A DNA stretch of 64,000 nucleotides from Arenibacter hampyeongensis (GCF_002909255.1 NZ_PIOB01000002.1:682001-746000), one strand, 5' to 3'; positions 7,816-17,008 are shown, counted from the first letter of the stretch. Made by a program: numbers and translations. The notes: generated from the sequence alone by a model not told the origin.

Positions 7816-8111
7816 GCGTTCGGTCAGGTGAATCGAAGGCCAGCGCGTCAGCTCGCGCCTTACTAAAAAAGTCCACGGGACATTTTCTAAACGCTCGGCC
7901 GTCTCCGGCTCCACGATCACCCACAACAGCGTTGTGGATCAAAACATATAAAACCCAACAAGTTTACTTGATTGGGTTTTGTGGTTTTTAGATACCCATT
8001 TTAAAAAGATAGGCAGTAGTAATTGCAGAAAGGAATCTTTTGGAAGTAACGCATATAATGTTCGGGCTTCACTTCAAAAAACTACCTGCACCGGCTTTGT
8101 TCGTCCCCTTT
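7816..8111. repeat. Repeat-rich gap after ssrA with copied tmRNA 3' end
   Basis: No gene is visible in these 296 bases. CTCCGGCTCCAC from the tmRNA 3' end (7772-7783) recurs exactly at 7903-7914. Between the copies lies a GC-rich hairpin, GCGCG/CGCGC at 7843-7847/7854-7858. Downstream are CCACAAC/GTTGTGG (7921-7937) and a terminator-like AAAACCCAA/TTGGGTTTT pair (7950-7980). It could be a dispersed REP-like element or the scar of an element that used ssrA as attachment site. Confidence 0.55.
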
Positions 8112-9182
8112 TTATAAGGGTTGTAGTACGGTTTCTTCAACGGCAAAAAGCTTAATGGGTTTGTCCTTCCCTAATACAGGGATTCCACCAACTTGCTTCT
8201 TTTTATATATTACGGGCAAATTGATCCGTTTCAGCAAGGGCTCCGACACCAAAATATCCAAGCCCAGTTTTTGACATTCCTTTTCTATAAAAGCCGTTTC
8301 ATAGAGGGCTTCCCCGTGAAATACGATCTGGCTTTTCACATTTCCTACTTCTCCCCGAATTACCTTTCCCATATGTAAACTTGCCCTAAATTTTGGCACT
8401 CTACGGTATTTGTGAAGATATTTTTCCCGTTGCTTTTCAGTTTCATTTTTTACATTATAATAACAGCGTATGCAATTGGCATTTTTCAACCCATTTTTAA
8501 CGGACCAGCTGATCACTACCTGATCCCCCACATATCTATATATTTCACCATAGTTCGCTACTATACATTTGGTTACATCAAAATAAAACTCCTTCAAAAA
8601 CTTGTAATACCCCAATGACCCCATTTTTTCGGCCAAGGGAGTAGAGGATTTCTGATCTAAAAACATAAATATCCGTTCTTCTTCACAGGGGGAATGGTAT
8701 TTTCCGGTCAGAAAATTTACAAACACACCCTGCCCCATTTTTCGACTCATTTCCCTGGTAAAAATGATGATTATAACCGAAAATAAGGAATACAATACAA
8801 TGACCTTAAAATCTCCCTCGTACAAAAATGTCTGAAATCTTTGGGAATAGAAATTCTCGATCATATTTGTATTATAATACCAACTTTCATTAAAATTAAT
8901 CAGCAGGACAATAAGAAAAATAAAAAGCAAGGAGTACACCGTTGATTTTGTGATTACAGTTATAAGAAAGGAAAACTTTCTATTCTTGGGTTTAAAGGCA
9001 TAAAATTCAATCACACCAACCAGAAATCCGCCGATCAAACCAATAGAGACACCGTGCACATATGCAATGGGTCTAGCAAATCCATTTGCCACCAGAGGAT
9101 AGAACAAACCCAATACCAAACCAGCCATGGTCACATAAATAATGGCGTATCGCCCCCTTTCATTTTCCAATGTAAATTTCAT
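8112..9182 (-). CDS. Membrane class III nucleotide cyclase, metal-binding (C1-like) subunit
   Basis: Protein of 356 residues with four predicted N-terminal membrane helices (about 12-32, 44-64, 72-96, 126-144) and a cytoplasmic class III cyclase domain from about 168. Both metal Asp are present: Asp176 in FMFLDQKSST and Asp220 in YRYVGDQ. The transition-state residues are lost: in HGEALYETAF the Asn position is Tyr294 and the Arg position Phe298. The purine-selecting Lys position is Arg216, so ATP or GTP preference cannot be read. Alone it should be inactive. The upstream paralogue has the opposite pattern, and its TGA overlaps this ATG by four bases (ATGA), which points to a coupled heterodimer. 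Confidence 0.85.
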   Translation of the reverse strand: MKFTLENERGRYAIIYVTMAGLVLGLFYPLVANGFARPIAYVHGVSIGLIGGFLVGVIEFYAFKPKNRKFSFLITVITKSTVYSLLFIFLIVLLINFNESWYYNTNMIENFYSQRFQTFLYEGDFKVIVLYSLFSVIIIIFTREMSRKMGQGVFVNFLTGKYHSPCEEERIFMFLDQKSSTPLAEKMGSLGYYKFLKEFYFDVTKCIVANYGEIYRYVGDQVVISWSVKNGLKNANCIRCYYNVKNETEKQREKYLHKYRRVPKFRASLHMGKVIRGEVGNVKSQIVFHGEALYETAFIEKECQKLGLDILVSEPLLKRINLPVIYKKKQVGGIPVLGKDKPIKLFAVEETVLQPL

Positions 9183-10258
9183 ACCACTTCCAAATTGATG
9201 ATGGATTCTTCATTTATGTAGTACAATTCCAAGTCCTTTTGCTTCCCTTTTAAACCGATTTCCCCACAACTGGTGGAATAATAAATTTTAGGCAAGGTGA
9301 GTCGATCGTTAAGATCGGCAGAAATTAAGAGGTCCTTTTCCAAATCTTCACATTTTTCCTTTATCCGTGAAGTGGTGTTCATCACATCCCCAAAAAAGAC
9401 AATGGTTCCCTTAATTTCGCCCAACTCACCACGAACCACTTTTCCAATATGATAGCCTGCAATTAACTTCGGTACAAACCCATAAGTGGTGTAGTAATGT
9501 TCACTATTTTCCTTTATCTTATTTTTGGAATTATAAAATGTGCGGATACAGTTGGCGTTCTGTATGCCTTCATTAGGTTTCCACGAGACCACAACCAAGT
9601 CATCTACATATTCATAGATAGTTCCCTTATGTTCTAAAATTGGTTTGGTGATGTCGTAAAAGAAATCCTCTAGGAATCTATGAAAGTGCAGGCGCCCAAT
9701 CTTTTTCACTATTTGATCGGAATAGCGAACACTTAAGAACATGAAAATTCGCTCCACCTCGGAAGGCTGGTAGTACTTTCCCGTAACGATGCCCCACATA
9801 ACGTCTTTCCCCATTTTACGAATCATAAGTATGCTAAAATTGATTATAAATGCCAAAGCCACAGTGTAGGCAATTGCCACCTTAAAATCTTCCTTAAAAA
9901 TGTAGCGTTTAAAATCTTCACTGGCCAATACATTCAAAAAACCCATATCCAGTCTAATCATTCGTGAAATCAACAATACAAAAAAAACGATGGACGAAAT
10001 GGAACCTATATATAGAAAAGTGCGAATTAGTACTAGGGACATAAATTTTAATCTTCGACCTTTCTTGGGAAATACATAAAACTCGAGATAGGAGATAAGT
10101 GCTCCAACCAAAATGCCTATTATAAAGGTATTTACGTGCGGATATAAAACCCCAAAGCCGTCTGAGAACGCGGAATAAGTAATGCCAAGCAGGGCTCCCA
10201 TAAGAACAATAATAGTTATGTCCCTATTAATTTTTTCCTGAAGTATGTTCCGTTCCAC
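9179..10258 (-). CDS. Membrane class III nucleotide cyclase, Asn/Arg-bearing (C2-like) subunit
   Basis: Paralogue of the following gene, 359 residues, same four-helix anchor and same domain numbering. The first metal Asp is replaced by Ser176 (FMFLSVRYSD) and the usual Gly-Asp is Asp219-Asp220. Both transition-state residues are kept: Asn294 and Arg298 in FFGDVMNTTSRI. The Lys position that selects the purine is Glu216, which in eukaryotic enzymes is associated with guanylyl cyclases, though the second selector position is not canonical. The gene is intact and full length, so decay is unlikely. It is first of a two-gene unit and overlaps the next gene by ATGA. It is divergent from a LytTR regulator 481 bp away. 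Confidence 0.85.
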   Translation of the reverse strand: MERNILQEKINRDITIIVLMGALLGITYSAFSDGFGVLYPHVNTFIIGILVGALISYLEFYVFPKKGRRLKFMSLVLIRTFLYIGSISSIVFFVLLISRMIRLDMGFLNVLASEDFKRYIFKEDFKVAIAYTVALAFIINFSILMIRKMGKDVMWGIVTGKYYQPSEVERIFMFLSVRYSDQIVKKIGRLHFHRFLEDFFYDITKPILEHKGTIYEYVDDLVVVSWKPNEGIQNANCIRTFYNSKNKIKENSEHYYTTYGFVPKLIAGYHIGKVVRGELGEIKGTIVFFGDVMNTTSRIKEKCEDLEKDLLISADLNDRLTLPKIYYSTSCGEIGLKGKQKDLELYYINEESIINLEVV

Positions 10259-10739
10259 CGCAATTTCGTTTAGTCCTTTTTTTGATTTATTTCACTGTCT
10301 ATCCGATTAAAATATGCCAATTGGTTCGCTGTGTTTGATAGGCCATGTCACTGCCAATTGAGCATCCAAATTCTCAATTACATTTGGGGGTGAATATCGG
10401 ATGGCCTTACGCGGCACTAGATCTATAGCGTTTGAAAACATTAATTCCTTAAAAATGCACCGTGGTCAAATCCACCCACATTTTTGCCTAAGTCACTTAA
10501 AAGGTTATGACACCGGTCATTATTCATATATAAATTTAGTCTTTATTCATCAAAAGTTGCCAATAGTGTCCTAAAAAGAAATAGGGCCAAAATCGGCTTA
10601 AAACAAATAAACTCAACGAAATGCCTAAACCACATATATCTCCACTTACACAACATTTAATGCACCGTTCACATCATTTTTGGCCGCCTAGAAGGCCATT
10701 TAAGTACCTTGAACTTAAATTAAACGAGGATTACACATT
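10259..10739. other. Intergenic region between cyclase pair and LytTR regulator
   Basis: 481 bp between divergent units, with no ORF or RNA gene that I can support. GGCC-GCCTAGAA-GGCC (about 10681-10696) is a small inverted repeat. TACCTTG at about 10706 is a near match to the -7 consensus for the LytTR gene. The rest is AT-rich without clear signals. Confidence 0.5.
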
Positions 10740-11432
10740 ATGAAATTGAGAAGTATAATCGTAGACGATTCGTCTATGCAGCGGATTGCAATAGCCAAAT
10801 TAGTGAACAATCACCCAAACTTGGCAATGGTGGCCCAGTACAGCAATGCCATTGAGGCAAAAAAAGGCATCAAAGATAACGACATCGACCTTATTTTCCT
10901 TGACGTGGAAATGCCCATTATCAATGGTTTTGATCTTCTGGAATCCTTGGACAACCCACCGCAAGTAATTCTGATTACTGGTAATCCTGACTATGCCCTT
11001 AAGGCTTTTGATTACGACGTAACCGATTACCTTCACAAACCCATTACTTTGGCCCGTTTTGATGCTTCCGTAAAAAGAGCTGTGACCAAATACGAGCAGA
11101 TGCATAGGGTGACAGAAGAAGAGGAATATATCTTCGTAAAAAGCAACCTTAGGCAGCGCAAAGTGGTTCTTAACGACATAAAATGGATCGAAGCTCTTGG
11201 CGATTATATTAAATTGGTGACGAACGAAGGCAATGTAGTTATTCTTTCCACAATGAAATCTTTTGAGCAAAAGTTGCCGAAGGACAAATTCCTAAGGATA
11301 CACAAATCCTATATCGTGAATTTGGAAAAAGTTGAAAAGTTCAATAGTAAAAATGTTGAACTTGAAGGAAGACAGGTTCCATTGAGCAGAAACAAAAAAA
11401 CCGAACTGGCGGAGGCGCTTTATAACTTTTAA
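10740..11432 (+). CDS. LytTR-family response regulator
   Basis: Two-component response regulator of 230 residues. The receiver domain (1-120) has the acidic pair in IIVDDSS, phospho-acceptor Asp55 in LIFLDVEMP, Thr in LITGNPDYA and Lys in YLHKPI. The LytTR DNA-binding domain spans about 128-230 (EEYIFVKSNLRQRKVV...KFLRIHKSYIVN...VPLSRNKK). Such proteins usually pair with LytS/YpdA-type histidine kinases, but no kinase is in the window. Its position opposite the cyclase pair may be coincidental or may indicate control of that operon. A strong terminator follows at 11532. Confidence 0.92.
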   Translation: MKLRSIIVDDSSMQRIAIAKLVNNHPNLAMVAQYSNAIEAKKGIKDNDIDLIFLDVEMPIINGFDLLESLDNPPQVILITGNPDYALKAFDYDVTDYLHKPITLARFDASVKRAVTKYEQMHRVTEEEEYIFVKSNLRQRKVVLNDIKWIEALGDYIKLVTNEGNVVILSTMKSFEQKLPKDKFLRIHKSYIVNLEKVEKFNSKNVELEGRQVPLSRNKKTELAEALYNF

Positions 11433-11531
11433 AATTATTACTATCATCCAATTCGCGTTCGGCACATAATCTCTAATGGCAGTGCCCTTTTGATTGGTAT
11501 GAAAATGATAACTTAGCGATAAAAATCAATT

Positions 11532-11578
11532 AAATAGGTCAAGCACCAATCAAAATTAATGCTTGACCTATTTTTTTT
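11532..11578 (+). terminator. Intrinsic terminator after LytTR regulator
   Basis: AAATAGGTCAAGCA (11532-11545) pairs perfectly with TGCTTGACCTATTT (11560-11573) and runs into eight T. Confidence 0.9.
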
Positions 11579-11579
11579 G

Positions 11580-12293
11580 GACCGGGCAGGTGTCGTTGGC
11601 AACGAAGATAATTCCAGTATTTTTTCTAATTCTTAATTCAATTCTTCCCTCGTAGTGGGCAGACATAATCGGGGCTACTATTTTCTAGTGGATATCGCCC
11701 CATATAATTCTTTATTGCCTTTTCCCAAAAGGATATATACGCTAACAATGCTTCATGAATTTTGTTGTTTTTGATTATTGACTGGAAAGGACGGTCAGTT
11801 TTAATTGCGGATCAGAAGCATTTGGGGACACCTCAATTAATCTCCACGACTACAAAATTAGACTTATATATAAAAGGTCTCCTATTTGGTGAACACGAAA
11901 ATTAGGGCATTTAGCAATCAAATTTTAAATTATTAAGAATTTGGGCACAGTCTCTTCCTCTTCACCACATGTATATATTCAGCTTGTAATATAGTTTTAT
12001 GATATGAGTAGCCCAAGATTGTTATTGGGCCATCCAATTAAGATGAAATCACTTCACTTTGGAATTGGAAATGGGCGGTAATTAAAGCTCATGATGGTGC
12101 TAGGGAATATTCTATGATAAACTAAAACCCTAATTAACTCCACCAGAGCAGGATAAAATTGGTTAACTACCCAGAAGCATTTACTACCATTCATACAATA
12201 CTAACAACCAATAATACAATTCCTACAAAATACTCAAATATGAAGATATATCTTAATAGTATCTGTAGGAAAAATAATAAAAACAGAAGGCTT
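11580..12293. other. Long intergenic region
   Basis: About 710 bp with no convincing gene. An open frame starting at 12159 continues into the lipoprotein downstream, but its first 45 codons have no signal sequence or coding look. Nothing else identifiable. Confidence 0.5.
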
Positions 12294-12653
12294 ATGAAAC
12301 TTTATAAAATAGTTTTTCCGACGCTCGTACTTTTTTTAAGTATAACCCAATCCTCCTGTGTTAGTACGCGTATAGAAGCGAGCCCCTATCAAGACAGTGT
12401 TGAAAATCTCGAATGCAGGAAAGAATCAAGTTGGAGCTATTATTGGGGATTAAAACAAAAACGCATTGATGCCAATCCAGAAGTAGCCGGAAACGCATGT
12501 CCATGTAGGGAAGGTGCTTTGTCCTGGGTGGTTGTAAATACCTCCTTCACCGATTTCCTGCTTAGTTTGGTTACCCTGGGTATTGTAAATCACAGAACGG
12601 CAACCTATGGATGTGCCAGACCTCAAAATGGCGAAGGTGATCTGGATAATTAA
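12294..12653 (+). CDS. Bor-like small lipoprotein
   Basis: Predicted lipoprotein of 119 residues when started at ATG 12294, which has AGAAGG just before it and is followed directly by a signal peptide ending in QSSC. An ATG at 12159 would bury the signal peptide behind 45 residues and is rejected. The middle (WSYYWGLKQKRIDANPE) and the end (FTDFLLSLVTLGIVNHRTATYGCA) resemble the Bor/Iss family pattern of a W-x-x-GL segment and a TLGI-x-x-x-RT motif. Four extra Cys could form disulfides. Bor-type proteins sit in the outer membrane, and some confer serum resistance in enterics; no such role is claimed here. It is 11 bp before an oxidase gene and likely co-transcribed. Confidence 0.65.
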   Translation: MKLYKIVFPTLVLFLSITQSSCVSTRIEASPYQDSVENLECRKESSWSYYWGLKQKRIDANPEVAGNACPCREGALSWVVVNTSFTDFLLSLVTLGIVNHRTATYGCARPQNGEGDLDN

Positions 12654-12664
12654 AAAAAACACTA

Positions 12665-14239
12665 ATGACACCAAAAGGCATAGACCCACTTCCCATTCAA
12701 AAATGGACCAATAAACACGAGAATTTCACTCATGACCTGGTTCCGAATGCTTCTTTTAAGCTCTGGAACCCACCGGGCCAAAAACATCGCGAGCGTTATT
12801 TGGCCACAACCAAGAATTTTCAATGGCTGATCAACCATGCCCTGAACAACAATCTTAAATTGCGTGCCATGGGGAGCGGATGGTCCTTTACAAAAATCGG
12901 TGTAACAGATGGTGGATTAATCGATACGGCTTCATTGAATTTTTCATTTCCTATTAGCGAAAATTATACTAATACCAATTATGTAAAGCAATCGGAAGAT
13001 CTTTACTTTTTACAATGTGGCGCCATCATACACGAAGTGAATACACGATTAGCAGCGAAAAACCCACAAAGGTCAATAAAGGCATCAGGGGCGAGTAATG
13101 GACAAACTATTGCTGGTGCCCTATCCACGGGCACTCACGGGGCGGCAATTAAGGTGGGTGCAATTCCCGATTTTGTGGTGGGGCTACATATAATCACGGG
13201 CAGCAACAAACACATTTGGCTGGAACGGGCCTCCTACCCCGTTGCCTCCACAGAATTTGTGACTTGGCTGGATGCGGATCTGGTTAAGGATGATGCATTG
13301 TTCAATGCGGCCCTTGTCAGTTTTGGAAGTTTTGGTTTCATCCATGGTGTTATGATAGAGACGGAACCCCAATTTTTGCTTACCGAACACAGAGAAGGTC
13401 CTATAGCCTATAATGATATTTTGAAAAATGCCATGAAAACTTTGGATTTCACTGGTCTAAATCTACCGGGAACAGGAATTAATGGAGCTATTTACCATTT
13501 TGAGGTACTATTCAATATCCATGATTTTGAACCCAATAATCCTGCTAAAGGAGCCTTCGTGAAATACATGTTCAAAAAGCCATTTCAATTACCCCACATA
13601 CCCTTACAGCGCAATAATGATTTCACCTATGGTGATGATCTTTTAGGAATCATTTCTACGGTTTTGGACAAGTTACCGGGGTCCGGTTTATTGATTCCGG
13701 CAATGGTAAACTTGATGTTCGGCCTTGCTTTTAAACCGGAACCACCTCGCGTTGGAACAATTCGTGAAATGTTCAATTACACCAAATTTAGAGGTAAAGT
13801 AGCCAGTGCAGCTATGGCAATCGACATACAGGATTCTCCCAGAGCCGTAGAACTCATTGTAGAAGTGAACAAGCAGAAACCATTTCCAGGTGGACTTTCA
13901 CTGCGTTATGTAAAAGGAACCCAGGCCACCTTAGGGTTCACCAAGTTTCCAAATACTTGTGTATTGGAAATGGATGGTGTGGATGGCCAACCAGCAAGGG
14001 ATTTTTTTGATATGGTCTGGAATAAATTTGAGCAGGAAGGAATTGCTTACACCCTTCATTGGGGCAAGATCAATTTTAATTTGAACGAAACACGCCTGAA
14101 TCAAATGTACGGGAACACTAAGGTCCAAGCATGGGTAGATGCGCGAAACGAATTGCTTGACACCCCTGTAATGCACATATTTACCAATCCATTTATAGCG
14201 CAATGTGGGTTGGCTAAAATTAACGGGGCTATTGTGTGA
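12665..14239 (+). CDS. FAD-linked oxidase of the VAO/aldonolactone oxidase family
   Basis: Protein of 524 residues with an N-terminal FAD-binding domain of the vanillyl-alcohol/aldonolactone oxidase superfamily. LKLRAMGSGWSFTKIGVTDGG near 66-86 and the motif GASNGQTIAGALSTGTHGA near 142-160 contact FAD. The C-terminal half would be the substrate cap, similar to cholesterol-oxidase or gulonolactone-oxidase-like proteins. These enzymes oxidise alcohols or lactones, often with oxygen as acceptor; the substrate is unknown. There is no clear signal peptide. It follows the Bor-like lipoprotein by 11 bp and precedes a subtilase by 258 bp. Confidence 0.82.
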   Translation: MTPKGIDPLPIQKWTNKHENFTHDLVPNASFKLWNPPGQKHRERYLATTKNFQWLINHALNNNLKLRAMGSGWSFTKIGVTDGGLIDTASLNFSFPISENYTNTNYVKQSEDLYFLQCGAIIHEVNTRLAAKNPQRSIKASGASNGQTIAGALSTGTHGAAIKVGAIPDFVVGLHIITGSNKHIWLERASYPVASTEFVTWLDADLVKDDALFNAALVSFGSFGFIHGVMIETEPQFLLTEHREGPIAYNDILKNAMKTLDFTGLNLPGTGINGAIYHFEVLFNIHDFEPNNPAKGAFVKYMFKKPFQLPHIPLQRNNDFTYGDDLLGIISTVLDKLPGSGLLIPAMVNLMFGLAFKPEPPRVGTIREMFNYTKFRGKVASAAMAIDIQDSPRAVELIVEVNKQKPFPGGLSLRYVKGTQATLGFTKFPNTCVLEMDGVDGQPARDFFDMVWNKFEQEGIAYTLHWGKINFNLNETRLNQMYGNTKVQAWVDARNELLDTPVMHIFTNPFIAQCGLAKINGAIV

Positions 14240-14497
14240 AAAATGTAGGGTATATAGGTTTACTTACCTATGAATTAATAGGAAGTTGTAGAGTTCGAAA
14301 TGGCCAATGATGTAAAAATTTAACAATAGCGCAAAGTCGGTGCAGGCTTTAGGGCCATTATCCACTCCCTGCCTTAAGTATTATTTTGAGAATCGTATGA
14401 ACCTATGTTCTGGATTCCAATAGGCGCCATTTAAATACCAAACAATGGTATGAAGTAATTAGATTTTTAAAATATTAGCATTTAAACCTCAATCGCC
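14240..14497. other. Gap between oxidase and subtilase
   Basis: 258 bp without a gene. TACCA-AACAA-TGGTA near 14440 is a short inverted repeat; no clear terminator or promoter was seen. Confidence 0.4.
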
Positions 14498-17008
14498 ATG
14501 GCAAAAAACATCAAATCCGACGAAAGGCTATACACTTACCGAAATGGTAAAAAAGTATACCTAAAAAAAGAAAGCGACCAATTTGTTGTAAGGGCTCTGC
14601 CAGCAGAATTGGAGAAAATGGGAATTACCAAAGATGTAGAAAAAGTTTCCTCTGCCTCTTCTAGGGTCAAAGTAAAGAGCAATAAACTCGATTCCGAAAT
14701 TGCAGATATGCGGAAGGAAGCGGTTACACACCATGCCTATAAACAAGAAGCCAATAATGAGGAGTTTCTTATAACCGATCGTATCATTGTCACCTTTAAA
14801 AAGTCGGTCAGCAATGAACAGCTCAGCAAGTTTATAGCAAAATATGCATTGATACTTATGACCAAATATTCTGACAGGGAATATTTGTTACAGCTAACCG
14901 ATCAAACCGGCATGAATCCGGTAAAATTGGTGGTACTTATTAATGAATCTGAAAGCAGGCTTGTTGAATTTTGCGAACATGATCTTAACAAACGGATGAC
15001 GATGTCCAATGTAAATGTACCTGTAGATCCAAAATACGTACAGCAATGGCATTTACATTCACGTATGACCAACACCTCATTTGACCCCCGATCCTCAGCT
15101 AACTGCGAAGCCGCCTGGAACCTTTTAAGCAATTATGGCAGTCAGGATGTGGTTATTGCCGTGACCGATGACGGATGCAAATTGGACCATCTGGATTTTG
15201 ACTCCATCAATAAATTTGCTCAATGGGGATACATGTCCGGAAGTAGTTTGATCACGAGGGATACTATCGGTGGTAACCCGCAGAATATGTACCAGTACGG
15301 GTCTAATCATGGTACTAGCTGTAATGGTGTAGTCGCTGCTGAAATTGATGGTGTGTTGACCGTTGGGGCTGCTCCCGGTTGCAGGCTTTTACCCATTAAA
15401 TGGGAATCAAGCGGCCCTGGCCTGTTCATTAGTGACAGCAAAATGATGACGGTGCTTACTTTTATTGGTGACAAAGCCGACGTGCTATCCAACTCCTGGG
15501 GCTCGTCACCATCGTTTGTCTTTGCATTGAATGTTATCAATAAGATTACCCAATTGGCCCAAAACGGTGGAAGACGTGGAAAGGGAATTATTTTTTTGTG
15601 GGCGGCCGGAAATGAAAACTGCCCCATCAAATATTCGGGAAACAAAGATATTCCTTTCGATAATGGATTTAACGCATCCGGAAATTGGGCAGGAGTGCAA
15701 ACGTCAAGGATTTTTGAACATAATTTAGTCGGTGTTCCCGGTGTTATGCATATTGCGGCCTTGGCCAGCAATGCCCAGCGCAGTCATTATTCCAATTACG
15801 GAGAAGGCATTTCACTATGCGCACCTTCAAGCAATTCTCATGAATATTGGCGCATGGCCGTTACCGGGCTTGGAATTACGACAACAACGGGACGTTCACC
15901 TTTCTTCGATTCAGAATTTGGAGGCACTTCCAGTGCAACTCCGCTGGTGGCAGGAATAGCCGGGTTGGTTATTTCAGCAAACCCAGACCTCACTGCCATA
16001 GAGGTTGTTTCTATTCTACAAAGAACAGCTGCCAAAGACCTGAATATGACCTCATATCCCAAGACGCCACCAGCACCTTATGACCCTGATACATCTTGGG
16101 ATATTTCACCGATAAGCCCATGGAATAATGGCAATTTCAACAACTCAGGCAATCCGGATGGCAGCTGGAGCGGTTGGTTCGGATTCGGTAAAGTGGATGC
16201 CTCCGCAGCAGTAGATGAAGCGTTGCGACTAAAAGGAGGTAGTGCCAGCAATGAAGAAATAGTCACTCAAACTTCGGCGCCGGCAAAAGTAATTCCAGAC
16301 AATAATCTTGCCGGCATAACAGATGTTATCCATATAACGGGAGCGGGAACGGTCGCCTCCATTAAAGTTGGCCTGAATATTACCCATACTTATGTTGGTG
16401 ACCTAGTAATAAAGATTACTTCCCCTAAAGGAACCTCGGTTATATTACACAACCGTAATGGAGGAGGTGCGGACAATATCAATACAATCTACGATAGGCA
16501 AAATATTGCCCCGCTATCCAATTTCAACGGAGAAAACGCTAATGGAAACTGGACACTTGCCGTTGCAGATCTTGGCAATTTGGATACCGGAAAATTAAAT
16601 AGCTGGACATTGCACGTTGGTTCCGTTCAATCACAGACTATCATTCTAGAGGAAGCTCCTGGCATTCAGATCCCGGATAATAACCCCATTGGTATAGAAC
16701 GTACTTTAATATCAACTGCCGAAGGCACTATCAACAACACTGAAGTAGGAATGGATATTACTCATACATACATCAACGACCTGATTATAAACCTGGTTTC
16801 GCCAAAAGGCACTGAAATCAACCTACACAACAAGATAGGAGGCTCTGCCGATAACATTATAAAAGTGTATGACTTTAATAACAATTTGAAATTAAGGTCA
16901 TTGAAAGGTGAACAAATTCAAGGAAACTGGAAACTGAAAATATCGGACGTGGCCGGGCAGGATGTTGGAAAATTGAATAAGTGGTCTATAAAAATTAATA
17001 AGCAATGA
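14498..17008 (+). CDS. Subtilisin-like (S8) protease with two P domains
   Basis: Serine protease of 836 residues. After an N-terminal region of about 170 residues comes the peptidase domain with catalytic Asp224 (AVTDDG), His271 (SNHGTSC), oxyanion Asn372 (AAGNEN) and Ser478 (GGTSSATP). Two P/homo-B domains follow at about 605-710 and 725-835, each starting with IPDNN and containing THTY-x-x-DL and a GxWxLxxxD pattern, as in kexin/furin-type convertases. No Sec signal peptide is visible on the MAKNIKSDERL start, and the C-terminus is a P domain, not a type IX sorting domain, so the export route is unclear. Residues 88-170 (ITDRIIVTFKKS...) resemble an inhibitor-type propeptide. Confidence 0.9.
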   Translation: MAKNIKSDERLYTYRNGKKVYLKKESDQFVVRALPAELEKMGITKDVEKVSSASSRVKVKSNKLDSEIADMRKEAVTHHAYKQEANNEEFLITDRIIVTFKKSVSNEQLSKFIAKYALILMTKYSDREYLLQLTDQTGMNPVKLVVLINESESRLVEFCEHDLNKRMTMSNVNVPVDPKYVQQWHLHSRMTNTSFDPRSSANCEAAWNLLSNYGSQDVVIAVTDDGCKLDHLDFDSINKFAQWGYMSGSSLITRDTIGGNPQNMYQYGSNHGTSCNGVVAAEIDGVLTVGAAPGCRLLPIKWESSGPGLFISDSKMMTVLTFIGDKADVLSNSWGSSPSFVFALNVINKITQLAQNGGRRGKGIIFLWAAGNENCPIKYSGNKDIPFDNGFNASGNWAGVQTSRIFEHNLVGVPGVMHIAALASNAQRSHYSNYGEGISLCAPSSNSHEYWRMAVTGLGITTTTGRSPFFDSEFGGTSSATPLVAGIAGLVISANPDLTAIEVVSILQRTAAKDLNMTSYPKTPPAPYDPDTSWDISPISPWNNGNFNNSGNPDGSWSGWFGFGKVDASAAVDEALRLKGGSASNEEIVTQTSAPAKVIPDNNLAGITDVIHITGAGTVASIKVGLNITHTYVGDLVIKITSPKGTSVILHNRNGGGADNINTIYDRQNIAPLSNFNGENANGNWTLAVADLGNLDTGKLNSWTLHVGSVQSQTIILEEAPGIQIPDNNPIGIERTLISTAEGTINNTEVGMDITHTYINDLIINLVSPKGTEINLHNKIGGSADNIIKVYDFNNNLKLRSLKGEQIQGNWKLKISDVAGQDVGKLNKWSIKINKQ

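Noticed and set aside
7720-7926. 68-codon antisense ORF containing SRRDSNPRP
   Set aside because: It runs antisense over the tmRNA 3' end and its terminator; this peptide is a well-known artefact of translating tRNA-like ends in reverse.
9179-10258. Upstream cyclase as a decaying pseudogene
   Set aside because: The frame is intact, the membrane anchor, Asn294 and Arg298 are kept, and its losses are exactly those supplied by the partner. A coincidence of decay is less likely than specialisation.
10800-11270. 156-codon antisense ORF
   Set aside because: Shadow of the LytTR response regulator in the opposite frame.
12159-12293. Extended N-terminus of the Bor-like lipoprotein
   Set aside because: It places 45 unrelated residues before a clear lipoprotein signal peptide.
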